A stretch of DNA of 21,305 nt from CAVWDI01 sp046259385 (lineage in GTDB: Bacteria > Chloroflexota > Anaerolineae > Anaerolineales > UBA4823). The notes beneath the pieces are model-generated. The model was not told the DNA's origin. It did not search any database and saw only the letters and a program-made list of their open reading frames with translations. The number at the start of each line of letters is the position of its first letter. The stretch's first letter is position 1. The position numbers were made by a program, and so were the translations under genes. This document shows, piece after piece, positions 8,277 through 16,466 of the stretch. The stretch is taken from the NCBI GenBank assembly GCA_046259385.1, contig JBJYWI010000154.1, positions 1 through 21,305 of the forward strand. Reading direction: 5' to 3'.

Positions 8277-10475
8277 ATGACGCTTGAAATGGGCGTAATC
8301 CTCAACAACCGGTACCGGATCGTTGAAGTACTGGCTCAGGGGGGTATGGGGTCTGTTTATCACGCCCTGGATTTACATCTCGGGATAGAGGTTGCTGTTA
8401 AGGAGAACCTGTTCGCGACTGGCGGATATGCCCGTCAGTTTCAAAGGGAGGGGATGATCCTTGCTCAGCTACGCCATCCAAACTTGCCGCGTGTAACCGA
8501 CCAATTCATCATCGAAGGTCAGGGGCAGTACCTGGTCATGGACTTTATTAAAGGAGAGGACCTTCGGGAACGTATTGAAAGAATGGTTGTGGTCCCTCCG
8601 GGTGAAGTCGCAGCAATTGGTGCCGCAATTTGTGATGCGCTCACACACTTGAATTCGCAAACCCCCCCTATTGTCCACAGGGATATCAAACCGGGAAATG
8701 TAAAAATATCACCTGAGGGGGCTGTCTATTTAGTTGATTTTGGATTGGCGAAAACGCTTCAGGGATCGCAGACAACCACTACCGGTGCGCGTGCTATGAC
8801 CCCCGGTTACTCCCCCCCGGAACAATACGGCACTGCTAGAACCGACCACCGTTCGGATATTTTCTCGCTTGGAGCAACATTGTATGCAGCATTAACTGGG
8901 GTTATCCCGGAAGACCCCATTGCCCGGACGATGGAACAGGTTGGGTTGACTCCCGTGAGGGAACGCATCAGTCATATCTCACAGGAGTTTGCGGAGGCCG
9001 TCGAAAAAGCGCTGGCAATTGATCCGGATCAGAGGTACCAGAGCTCGCAAGAGTTCAAGAGCGCGTTGTTGAAGGCCGCTGATCGTGAAGGGCAGAGGGC
9101 AGAGGTATTCATTGTAAGCCCTGCCCCGTTGGCTAAGGAAGAAAAACATCCTTCATTACTGACTGAAGAAGCTTATGATAGCGACTCAGAATTTCTTCTT
9201 GGTCTGGATACTGGATCCGAGAGAATTCCGGCTGCGGATCCAAACGCAGATGCATCCGGATTTTTTTCTAGCTTAAAAAAGGGGCGTTCAAAAATAGGTT
9301 GTTGGATGATTGGCGGTATTTCATTGGTTCTGGTTCTCATTGGGGGGCTGGCTTTCTTTAATTTAATGCCTAAAAACCAGGTTGAAGTTCCGACTGTTAT
9401 TACACCTGTCGATGCGGCTCAAGCCGGTCTTGCTGTCTCTTCAACAGAAACCATCGGTTCTCCAAACCCATCACAGACAAACATCCTCACAGCAACTTTA
9501 CTCCTGGAAGATGAATCAACGCCAGAATTCGATGAGATTAAAACAGAGGAAGGTAACGGTTCGGATTTGGGAGCTGACTCAACTGAAACTGATCTAACCC
9601 AGCTTGCGACACCCGGGCTCGTTCAAACCCCACTTGGTGGGGGAATCGGTCAGATTGCGTTTGCTTCAGATCAAAGCGGCAGTGTCCAGATATACATTCT
9701 GGATATTGATAATAGGGATATCGAGCAAATCACAAATATTCCAGGCGGTGCATGTCAGCCGGATTGGTCGCCGGCAAAAGACCAACTGGTTTTTATATCA
9801 CCCTGCAATATAAATAAGGAAGCGTATCCTGGTTCTGCGCTGTTCACAATAAATCTAGATGGAACCAATCTTACGCCAATACCCACAGTTCCGGGTGGTG
9901 ATTTCGATCCAGCCTGGTCGCCGGATGGCACTGAAATCGCCTTCACATCGCTCAGAGAGAATGGGCAATCGCAGATCTATGTTTACAATTTGGATGATGG
10001 CTTAGCCCGAAATTTGTCTGATAGTTATTCGGTAGACAGGCAGCCAGCGTGGTCACCTGAAGGCGAAAAAATTGTGTTCTCTTCTGAACGGCTTGGTGTT
10101 CCCCAGATCTGGGTTATGGATGCAGATGGCAGTAACCAGAAACTGGTAACAAGAAGCACCAATTACATTAATTTGCACCCGGATTTGTCTCCCAATGGGC
10201 AAAACATCCTATTCACCCAACTGATTGTGGAAGGTGGAATTCCCAGACTGGCGATTTCTCCGTTTCTGTATGAGGAATATGAGGAATACCGCTTTTCACA
10301 GGAACGGACTCCGATGCGGGAAGGAAAATTTTCCCCGGACGGATTCTGGATTGTTTATGAAGGTTGGCAATCTGACAGCAATCAGAATATATATTTGATT
10401 TCTGCAAATGGGGCTCTAACTGAGGCGATTACCACCGACACGGGTGCAGATTTTGATCCTGCCTGGAATCCATAA
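8277..10475 (+). CDS. Membrane-anchored Ser/Thr protein kinase (PknB type) with C-terminal TolB/WD40-like beta-propeller
   Basis: 732 aa with three parts. The N-terminal Hanks-type kinase (about 12-270) has the Gly-rich loop AQGGMGSVY (20-28), VAVK lysine K42, catalytic loop HRDIKPGN with D136, DFG at 154-156, and TPGYSPPEQYG in the activation/P+1 region; all catalytic residues are present. A linker leads to one transmembrane helix (about 345-366, GGISLVLVLIGGLAFF). After a Ser/Thr/Glu-rich stalk, residues about 460-732 carry five or so PD40/TolB-type propeller repeats (PDWSPAKDQLVF, PAWSPDGTEIAF, PAWSPEGEKIVF, PDLSPNGQNILF, GKFSPDGFWIVY, PAWNP at the end). By topology the kinase is cytoplasmic and the propeller outside, giving a receptor-kinase layout. 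The ATG is 6 nt after the gyrB stop with no clear Shine-Dalgarno; the second ATG (8289) is an alternative. Substrates and ligand unknown. Confidence 0.93.
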   Translation: MTLEMGVILNNRYRIVEVLAQGGMGSVYHALDLHLGIEVAVKENLFATGGYARQFQREGMILAQLRHPNLPRVTDQFIIEGQGQYLVMDFIKGEDLRERIERMVVVPPGEVAAIGAAICDALTHLNSQTPPIVHRDIKPGNVKISPEGAVYLVDFGLAKTLQGSQTTTTGARAMTPGYSPPEQYGTARTDHRSDIFSLGATLYAALTGVIPEDPIARTMEQVGLTPVRERISHISQEFAEAVEKALAIDPDQRYQSSQEFKSALLKAADREGQRAEVFIVSPAPLAKEEKHPSLLTEEAYDSDSEFLLGLDTGSERIPAADPNADASGFFSSLKKGRSKIGCWMIGGISLVLVLIGGLAFFNLMPKNQVEVPTVITPVDAAQAGLAVSSTETIGSPNPSQTNILTATLLLEDESTPEFDEIKTEEGNGSDLGADSTETDLTQLATPGLVQTPLGGGIGQIAFASDQSGSVQIYILDIDNRDIEQITNIPGGACQPDWSPAKDQLVFISPCNINKEAYPGSALFTINLDGTNLTPIPTVPGGDFDPAWSPDGTEIAFTSLRENGQSQIYVYNLDDGLARNLSDSYSVDRQPAWSPEGEKIVFSSERLGVPQIWVMDADGSNQKLVTRSTNYINLHPDLSPNGQNILFTQLIVEGGIPRLAISPFLYEEYEEYRFSQERTPMREGKFSPDGFWIVYEGWQSDSNQNIYLISANGALTEAITTDTGADFDPAWNP

Positions 10476-10494
10476 ACCTGATTTGCTTGGTTTA
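10473..10494. terminator. Short inverted repeat spanning both convergent stop codons
   Basis: TAAACC (10473-10478) and GGTTTA (10489-10494) form a perfect 6-bp inverted repeat with a 10-nt loop. The left arm contains the TAA of the kinase gene and the right arm the TAA (minus strand) of the ligase gene. It could be a weak bidirectional terminator, but there is no T tract on either side. The gap between the two genes is only 16 nt. Confidence 0.25.
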
Positions 10495-12252
10495 CTCCGG
10501 TTGGATTATCCAGGTAAGGTATTTTTCCCTGTTTGCATTTCTAGCTACCTTTCCGCTGGTGGTTTTCAGAAGCCAGTTTCGCCTCACAATATGGACTTTT
10601 CTAAGCGTTACATCTGAACCGCGTGTGATCCTGTCGCGGATTTCATCTGCCACTTGTTGGATTTCCGGTGATTTGTCTGCTTCATCCAGTAAATCCTCGA
10701 TCAGGTCGCTTTCGGCGATAAGCACTACATCTTCCGTGCCGGATTTTTCATTGTATATGCCAAATGCGGCGACTCTTCCAGGGTGGATCCCCTTCACTTC
10801 GCTCGCAAGCGATTCCAGGTCTTGTGGATAGATGTTTTTGCCTCCCACGATAATCAGATCCTTTTTCCTTCCGGTTACAAATAATTCCTCCCCTGCCAGA
10901 TATCCCAAATCTCCGGTCATGTACCAGCCTCCCATAAAAGACTTTCCTGTGAGCTCAGGTCGGTTGTAATACCCGGTCAGCATACAGTTGCTCTTGATTG
11001 CAATTTCTCCTATCTGTCGCTCAGGCAAGTTGCGTCCGTCCTTTCCTATAATCCGGATTTTTGTATCAGGAATAGCTCTGCCAGCCGACAGCATTTTGAG
11101 ATGGGAGTTATTTAAATCATGGATGTTAATATTGAGCGAATTTTCCCAATTGACAGGTTGAATTAGAGGTGTAGCGCTCCCTTTTTGGTTGAGTGCCTGT
11201 CGGTCAATTATGTCAACCATAACGCTTGATTCAATTCCCCCCTGGGTGACCGCAAATACATTCTCAGCCATGGCATAAGAGGTTGCCAGGCTTTGGCTTT
11301 GAAGGCCGTAAGGGGCAAATCGATCCAGGAACATCTTGTGGCTGTTCCAGTACATCGGTTCGGAGCAGTTTATCAGCGCTCTTAAACTGGATAAGTCCAC
11401 GTTCACCAGGTCTCGATCGCGTATTTTTTGGGCGCAGAAGTTGAAAGCAAAATTCGGAATCCAGCTTAGGGTTCCTTGATAATCTGATATGGACTGCAGC
11501 AGCTGGTATGGCGCCCGGACCCAGTCAAATGGCGACATGATCACAAGCGGTATTTGTTTCAGGATTGGCAAGACGAATCCTGCAATTAATCCCATGTCGT
11601 GGTACAGCGGCAGCCAGCTAACTAGCACGTCCCTACTGGTCAGGCGGAGAGCTCGCGAATAACTATCGATCTGGTTGAGCACTGCACGGTGTGAAAGAGC
11701 AATCCCTTTCTGTAAACCAGTGGTACCTGATGAATGCTGGAGCAAGGCGACTTTGTCCGGAGATTGGTTCATTCCAGGCATTGTCTGGAAGTCAATCTGC
11801 TCCCTCAAACTGAAATTCTCTTTAATTTCCTGGTTGATTAGGATGCATCGCAAATCGGTACCACGGCTTGCCGCACGGACATCGTTGTAATAAGATTGAG
11901 AAGTGATCACTGCAGCTGGGGCGGTGATTTTAAACAGCGAAACCAGGGATTTCCGGTAACTTTCCGGTGATAATTTCTCGGTTAGGAAGGGCATGATCGA
12001 TGGAATCGCGCCGCATAAAACCGCGCCGAAGAATCCCCATACCAAGTCCTCGCCATGATCCAGTATTAGGATAACCACTTCCTCAGGTTTAACCCCGGCG
12101 TTTTGCAGCGCCTGGCTGCACCTTTCGGAACCGGTTATTAATTCCCGGTAGGTACATGTTTTTTCAGGTTCACCGCTGAATAAAAGGTGAATTGCGGTCT
12201 TTTCCGGGACTTCTTGGATTGTTTTTTCTAATATTTGTGTGAATGTTTGCAT
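10492..12252 (-). CDS. Fatty-acyl-AMP ligase-like adenylating enzyme (DltA position of a Dlt-like operon)
   Basis: Member of the ANL adenylating superfamily, 586 aa; expected to activate a carboxylic acid as acyl-AMP and load it on the adjacent carrier protein. Motifs: P-loop HSSGTTGLQKG (173-183), WLPLYHDMGLIAGFVLPIL, A5-type TSYAMAEN, YMTGDLGYL, hinge GRKKDLIIVGGKNIYPQDLE, and catalytic-lysine motif TTSGKVARN (K568). The segments IPNFAFNFCAQKIRDRDL and DLSSLRALINCSEPM match the fatty-acyl-AMP ligase (FAAL) branch rather than acyl-CoA synthetases or the D-alanine ligase DltA. It is the last gene of the acylation operon, 34 nt after the ACP gene. Acyl substrate (long-chain fatty acid versus another acid) cannot be read from sequence. 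The ATG lacks a strong Shine-Dalgarno, suggesting coupling to the gene upstream. Confidence 0.88.
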   Translation of the reverse strand: MQTFTQILEKTIQEVPEKTAIHLLFSGEPEKTCTYRELITGSERCSQALQNAGVKPEEVVILILDHGEDLVWGFFGAVLCGAIPSIMPFLTEKLSPESYRKSLVSLFKITAPAAVITSQSYYNDVRAASRGTDLRCILINQEIKENFSLREQIDFQTMPGMNQSPDKVALLQHSSGTTGLQKGIALSHRAVLNQIDSYSRALRLTSRDVLVSWLPLYHDMGLIAGFVLPILKQIPLVIMSPFDWVRAPYQLLQSISDYQGTLSWIPNFAFNFCAQKIRDRDLVNVDLSSLRALINCSEPMYWNSHKMFLDRFAPYGLQSQSLATSYAMAENVFAVTQGGIESSVMVDIIDRQALNQKGSATPLIQPVNWENSLNINIHDLNNSHLKMLSAGRAIPDTKIRIIGKDGRNLPERQIGEIAIKSNCMLTGYYNRPELTGKSFMGGWYMTGDLGYLAGEELFVTGRKKDLIIVGGKNIYPQDLESLASEVKGIHPGRVAAFGIYNEKSGTEDVVLIAESDLIEDLLDEADKSPEIQQVADEIRDRITRGSDVTLRKVHIVRRNWLLKTTSGKVARNANREKYLTWIIQPE

Positions 12253-12286
12253 TGAGTCCGGTTGCTGGTTGAAGGGTGTTTAATGC

Positions 12287-12532
12287 TCACATCCTTTTTT
12301 CAATCAGAGTTACCAATTCGTTTATCGTATCGAACGATCCCGCGTTTAACTCTGTGTCGTCAAGATGGACACCGAATTGATCCTCTACGTATAACGCAAG
12401 GTCAACCAGGGAGAAAGAATCGATCAATCCGCTGGAAATAATTGCCGTGTCCGGTTGTAAGACTTTTTGAGGTTGTTTCAGGATTTCTTCCACAATATAT
12501 TGTGAGAGAGCACGCTTGGCTTGGTCTTCCAT
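12287..12532 (-). CDS. Acyl carrier protein (DltC position)
   Basis: Small carrier protein of 81 aa that would hold the activated acyl group on a 4'-phosphopantetheine arm. The attachment site is Ser39 in GLIDSFSLVDL, the expected four-helix ACP position; the surrounding sequence (ALYVEDQFGVHLDDTELN) has the usual acidic helix II and III pattern, and the length is normal for a discrete ACP. It sits between the SGNH lipoprotein gene (22 nt upstream) and the FAAL-like gene (34 nt downstream), so it is almost certainly dedicated to this pathway and not the housekeeping fatty-acid ACP. A holo-ACP synthase is not encoded here and must be supplied from elsewhere. Confidence 0.93.
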   Translation of the reverse strand: MEDQAKRALSQYIVEEILKQPQKVLQPDTAIISSGLIDSFSLVDLALYVEDQFGVHLDDTELNAGSFDTINELVTLIEKRM

Positions 12533-12554
12533 AGTTTGTGAACAATTATCCTAT

Positions 12555-13598
12555 TTAAGGTTTTTCGATCGCCTTTCGCCACACGGCATCCAGGGTTTGC
12601 AGTGAGATTAAATTTCGGATTGTCCAGGCAGCCTGCATTGAATCTGGATTGCTGAAATCATTATTCCCCCAGGTAAGATGCACGCCGTCTTCCTGAAGCC
12701 CTTGATCTGGGATATCCTGAACTGCCCGCCAGAAATTGATCAATGGAATGTCATATTCCAGCGCCAGTTTTGCGATTGTGTAATTGATGCTTCCATCACC
12801 TTCCTGATTGTCAGCTTTTGTGGAGAGGATTGGGATCACTCCATTGTTGATTGAATATTCGATAATCTTCCGCATACTGGGTTCAAATTCATCCATGTGC
12901 CATACATCGTTGGCTCCCAGCATGATAAAGGCGATGATCGGGTTATTGATCCGGTATTCGCATTCTATTGGGGATTCATTTGAACCGCACTGTTCTATAT
13001 CTGACCACATGGGCACAAATAGCGAGGGCGCGTTGAAGCCTGCCCTTGCTGCTAGGCTTGTGCGCTGGTGTGAACCGGCAAATGCATTAATAACCTCGTT
13101 TAGATGCTGGTATTTACCCAGATCGTAATATTTCGGACCCCGGTCAAAATCACCCATAAACCAGGTTGGTGTGCTGCCGCAGTCCCCAATCTTGGAATAT
13201 ATATTCGGATTTCTTCCCAGTTCCAATCCGCGCTTGTAAATTGACTTTACGTTATCGCTCACTTGCGGGATCACCGGCAAACCTTTCCATGCATTGGAAG
13301 TCAGCGGTCGCGAAGGTTTACTCACCTGATCATGGGTAACAGCATCTTCCCGTTGTTGGGTTTCTGTTGATTCCATTTTGTCGGAAATCGTGTCTCTATG
13401 CTTTTCAGTTGCATTGTTGGGCATTACTGTTGCCGTTTCGTTTACCACAGATGTGGCGGACCCGATGAAAAACCCGGTTTGGCTCGGTGTGGGTTGCTGG
13501 TTTGTATATTCAACCGTTGTCCCGGGTGTCTCTGTTATACCGCAACCTGCGAGAAAACAAAAAATAAATACCTGAAATAAAAAAGTTATTCGTTTCAT
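12555..13598 (-). CDS. SGNH/GDSL-like lipoprotein with Cys in place of the nucleophilic Ser
   Basis: 347 aa exported lipoprotein: signal peptide MKRITFLFQVFIFCFLAGC with lipobox LAGC (Cys19), then a roughly 75-residue Thr/Gln/Ser-rich linker, then an SGNH-type domain. Seen blocks: KIGDCGS (G138-D139-C140) at block I, GAND (G228, N230, D231) at block III, and DGVHLT with D304 and H307 at block V. Thus Gly, Asn, Asp and His are present but the usual GDS serine is Cys (codon TGC). It may be a Cys nucleophile, or an inactive polymer-binding relative. Product would be anchored on the outer face of the membrane, suitable for delivering or removing acyl groups on an envelope polymer. It is located between the SGNH membrane protein and the ACP gene. 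No Shine-Dalgarno is apparent before the ATG. Confidence 0.85.
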   Translation of the reverse strand: MKRITFLFQVFIFCFLAGCGITETPGTTVEYTNQQPTPSQTGFFIGSATSVVNETATVMPNNATEKHRDTISDKMESTETQQREDAVTHDQVSKPSRPLTSNAWKGLPVIPQVSDNVKSIYKRGLELGRNPNIYSKIGDCGSTPTWFMGDFDRGPKYYDLGKYQHLNEVINAFAGSHQRTSLAARAGFNAPSLFVPMWSDIEQCGSNESPIECEYRINNPIIAFIMLGANDVWHMDEFEPSMRKIIEYSINNGVIPILSTKADNQEGDGSINYTIAKLALEYDIPLINFWRAVQDIPDQGLQEDGVHLTWGNNDFSNPDSMQAAWTIRNLISLQTLDAVWRKAIEKP

Positions 13599-13642
13599 AC
13601 TGATTATATTTAAATTCGGATCGGGATTTGATCCTGGTTATT

Positions 13643-13657
13643 CCGCTATTATATCGG
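13643..13657. promoter_or_regulatory. Imperfect 15-bp dyad containing a -10-like TATAAT (minus strand)
   Basis: CCG-C-TAT-T-ATA-T-CGG is a dyad with one mismatched pair, centred on 13650, in the 100-nt gap before the SGNH lipoprotein gene. On the minus strand it contains a perfect TATAAT (13653-13648), but no good -35 is seen at 16-18 nt. It could be an internal promoter with an overlapping operator for the downstream lipoprotein-ACP-ligase genes. A second short repeat GGATC/GATCC (13618-13634) follows. Confidence 0.25.
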
Positions 13658-13698
13658 AGCGAGCAGATTGAAGCAGTCCCCTTATTATTCAAGCGGAT

Positions 13699-14847
13699 TT
13701 ACTCGTTCTGGGTGATTGCCAGAATTGCCCTGGTAATCGAAGAGGCGTACTCCTCTGTACCTTTTGGGGTCATGTGTATTGCGCTGTTTGTAAATTCAGA
13801 AGGGTTGATTTTATCCCAGTAATCTTTGTAAATCCAGTTATTGCTCTCACTTAATTCGAACATTTTCTTCCGGTAGGAATCAAATGCCCAGCGGGGATAA
13901 TAAAAATTATAGCGAATATTGCTGTTGGCGCCGCTGCTGATAAATACCGGTTCATTAATGATCATCACAGGTGTATTTCCGGCGAGTTCTATCCCCGCTT
14001 GAATGACCTCGAATGCAAGCTCATCCTCCTCCAGGTCCGGAGGTCGCTGGCTGTGAAAACCGCTGTCGTCAGGCAAATCCTCCATTCTTGGGTTAAACGT
14101 ATCCGGGATATCCTGATCGACTCCGGTTGCAGCCCACATGACGCCGTAAATCTGGAGGCGGACTAAATCTGCCAGAGAGCGTCTTGATCCGGGGATTGTT
14201 CGCTCCCAGAGAGGGGGGGATTCAAATTCCAGGCTCTCCATCTTGTACTTCAAACCAGTTAGATCCGCCAGTTCCCGAACAGCTTCGGGGTTTTTTTGCA
14301 GAAGAGGAGGGTATAGTTGTTTATCCTTTGGGAAAGATTCCAGCGTCAGCGGCCATATGATCAGATCGGGTTCGTATTGAAGTGCTCTCTGCAGGAATAA
14401 GAGATCTTTGGTTAGAGACATTACCGGATACCCCAGGTTATATGCGCGCAGCCGTTTCCCGTCTGGCATTTTGATGTTCTGTTTGTTTAGATATCCACTT
14501 ACAGTCTGTTCGGGTTGCAGCAAGAATCCCCATGTCGCGGAATCCCCAACCAATATTACCCGGTATTCATCCACATCTTTTTCTCCGCCAGAGATTTCAT
14601 GGGAGGCAAACATGGCATCCAGGTTATACAGGCTGAGATTATACGATTTTGCAGGATCATCACCATAAGGTAGGCGCATTCTTCCAGGGAAAATCAGGTT
14701 GTATGCAGAAACGCTGCCGAGTGCATGCAGTGGGTATAAAACGGCGAAGATTATGTTTATTATCGCAAATATTGCAAACGCCTTTAAAATAATCCTAGCT
14801 GTATTGCCTGTAATTGTTTTTGATTGTCCTTCTTTAAATTCAGCCAC
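13699..14847 (-). CDS. Membrane-anchored SGNH-like protein (DltD/AlgJ position)
   Basis: 382 aa from the GTG at 14847; one N-terminal transmembrane helix (about 16-40, ILKAFAIFAIINIIFAVLY) with the remainder predicted outside the membrane. Block I is intact: VILVGDSATWGF with nucleophile-type Ser (residue 103). The C-terminal HMTPKG with a candidate catalytic His (residue 358) resembles block V, but the residue three before His is Ser, not Asp (NSAIH). A GxND block was not found; the spot is occupied by MIINEPVF. By its place after the MBOAT gene and by its topology it is the likely DltD-like outer transferase. Start: the frame can be extended to a TTG at 14868, but GTG 14847 is preceded by AAAGG at a good distance and gives MAEFKEGQSK. 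Role as transferase or esterase is inference. Confidence 0.85.
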   Translation of the reverse strand: MAEFKEGQSKTITGNTARIILKAFAIFAIINIIFAVLYPLHALGSVSAYNLIFPGRMRLPYGDDPAKSYNLSLYNLDAMFASHEISGGEKDVDEYRVILVGDSATWGFLLQPEQTVSGYLNKQNIKMPDGKRLRAYNLGYPVMSLTKDLLFLQRALQYEPDLIIWPLTLESFPKDKQLYPPLLQKNPEAVRELADLTGLKYKMESLEFESPPLWERTIPGSRRSLADLVRLQIYGVMWAATGVDQDIPDTFNPRMEDLPDDSGFHSQRPPDLEEDELAFEVIQAGIELAGNTPVMIINEPVFISSGANSNIRYNFYYPRWAFDSYRKKMFELSESNNWIYKDYWDKINPSEFTNSAIHMTPKGTEEYASSITRAILAITQNE

Positions 14848-14919
14848 ACTTAAGCCTTTCTTCCACAATTTGCGAATTTCTTTTGTGGATAATATGTCTT
14901 AGCAATGTTTCAAATGCTT

Positions 14920-16368
14920 CTACAAATCAAACAGTCTCCCGAAAAAATGTAATGAAGAGTTAATTGTTGGCAACGCGAACCACACCCAGCTCAATGCGAC
15001 GAAATTAATCGTAATTAACCAGCCGGTTATTTTAATAAAAGGTTGTATCCAGGTGTCGTGATTTTTATTTTCGATTTTTGGTTGTATCCATGATGTCCAG
15101 CGGTTATTGATGAATAATCCAAATCCGTGCCATGCTCCCCAAATGAAGAAGTTCCAGGAGATTCCGTGCCAAAGACCGATCAGAACCATCGTTGTGAATT
15201 GTCCAATCAAAATAATCAGCCATACAGGAAAACCTCGTGGACTTGAACGCAGGTAACGCGTCAGGGGGTTGAAAAAGTACGCCCGGAACCACTGCGCCAG
15301 GGTGATATGCCAGCTGTTCCAGAAACTGGTCAGGTTCAACTTGCGGTAAGGTTTATCGAAATTCTCCGGCAGTTTAAACCCCATCAATGCTCCCAATCCA
15401 AGCGCGATATCTGTATAACCCGAGAAGTCGAGGTATATCCTTAAAGTATAGGCGTATAAGAGCACCCATGCCCAAAATGTTGATTGGATTTGGGTCACAT
15501 TCTGCCCAGTGATTGACAGCAGTGCTAGGCTGTCGGCGATCACAAATTTCTTAAATGTCCCAACCAGGATTCGTTTCAAGCCGTAAAATCGGTATGAAGG
15601 ATTGCCGCCCAGATCTGTTGGAGTATCAGGATTGGTTACCTCACTGAAATTGGTGTTGAATCTCTCGGAACGGTCGATTGGTCCGGCTGTATATGTAGGG
15701 AAGAAGATTGCATAGGTAACAAATTCCAGGAGATTATATGCCGGCAATTTCCCGGATTGGTGGTCGCGCAGCACATGCAGCAGCCTGAAGGCTAAAAATG
15801 AGAATCCCAGCCATGTCAGGTCAAGAGGGTTGGCAAATTCAGCGGACTGTCCGCTTGCTGTGCGGAGCATGGCGCTCGCAGATCTTCCCAGCGGTTCTGT
15901 TTTTACAATAATGAATATGACCAGTATGATTAGAGTTGTAAAAGTACTCAGGAATTGTTTTTCGGGAAGGAGGAAATAAGGAACTGCCCATGCCGCAGCC
16001 ACAAGGCTGATAGTGAATATTATTTTCAGCATGTCCGGCGGTCTGGTTGGGGTTAAACAGCACAGAAAATCAATGTAGCGAGTCAGTCCAATCAGCAATA
16101 CGATCCCGCATAATACCCCTGCTGCAATGATTGTTCCTCGCCGGTTGTCTTGATCAGGTTTCCGGGTACTTATCCATACGAATACTGTCAGGGCGAGGCT
16201 GGCGGTTGGAAACCAGAAGTCCCAGTTTCTGATTGGTGTGGCGGGCTGCATCCAGTATATTGCAATAACGCTGCTGCCGAGCAGTGTCCATTTGCGCCAT
16301 TTTGGTGGGATAAGCAAATTGAACAGCAGCCCAAATGCAGTGAAAACCAGGATGTTTGTCAGGTGCAT
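14920..16368 (-). CDS. MBOAT-family O-acyltransferase (DltB/AlgI-like)
   Basis: 482 aa polytopic membrane protein of the membrane-bound O-acyltransferase family, which passes an acyl group from a cytoplasmic donor through the membrane to an extracytoplasmic acceptor. About ten to twelve hydrophobic segments are visible. Family motifs: FFPTYTAGPIDR, YLDFSGYTDIALGLGALMGFKLPENFDKPY, SFWNSWHITLAQWFRAYFFNPL with His354, IGLWHGISWNFFIWGAWHG with His401 and the canonical catalytic His414. All the signature residues are intact. It lies upstream of the SGNH gene (51-nt gap to its start region) and downstream of a DltX-like microprotein, the order dltX-dltB-dltD seen in dlt-type pathways. The start has AAGG 6 nt upstream. 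No acyl-relay motif is present at its own C-terminus (RLFDL). Confidence 0.93.
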   Translation of the reverse strand: MHLTNILVFTAFGLLFNLLIPPKWRKWTLLGSSVIAIYWMQPATPIRNWDFWFPTASLALTVFVWISTRKPDQDNRRGTIIAAGVLCGIVLLIGLTRYIDFLCCLTPTRPPDMLKIIFTISLVAAAWAVPYFLLPEKQFLSTFTTLIILVIFIIVKTEPLGRSASAMLRTASGQSAEFANPLDLTWLGFSFLAFRLLHVLRDHQSGKLPAYNLLEFVTYAIFFPTYTAGPIDRSERFNTNFSEVTNPDTPTDLGGNPSYRFYGLKRILVGTFKKFVIADSLALLSITGQNVTQIQSTFWAWVLLYAYTLRIYLDFSGYTDIALGLGALMGFKLPENFDKPYRKLNLTSFWNSWHITLAQWFRAYFFNPLTRYLRSSPRGFPVWLIILIGQFTTMVLIGLWHGISWNFFIWGAWHGFGLFINNRWTSWIQPKIENKNHDTWIQPFIKITGWLITINFVALSWVWFALPTINSSLHFFGRLFDL

Positions 16369-16466
16369 CGCTGCCTTATTTAATCAACATAGGTAGTCAG
16401 CAGGGTTTGGGGAAAGAAAATGGCTTATTGTGGTTTAGTTACTGTCTTGATGAATTAAGACTGAAT

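Noticed and set aside
10492..12252. Acyl-CoA synthetase or DltA identity for the ligase
   Set aside because: The IPNFAFNFC and YHDMGLIAG segments and the neighbouring ACP match the FAAL branch better; however, only a phylogeny would settle it.
14848..14868. TTG start at 14868 for the membrane SGNH gene
   Set aside because: No ribosome-binding site before it, whereas GTG 14847 has AAAGG at normal distance. The extra seven residues (MWKKGLS) cannot be excluded.
14884..14892. Perfect DnaA-box sequence TTATCCACA on the minus strand
   Set aside because: A single box in a 50-nt gap inside an operon; a 9-mer on either strand is expected by chance about once per 130 kb, and there is no cluster, AT-rich unwinding element or dnaA/dnaN gene. 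The nearby gyrB does not change this.
16444..16461. GTCTT/AAGAC hairpin just after the microprotein stop
   Set aside because: Stem is only 5 bp with an 8-nt loop and no T tract, so not reported as terminator.
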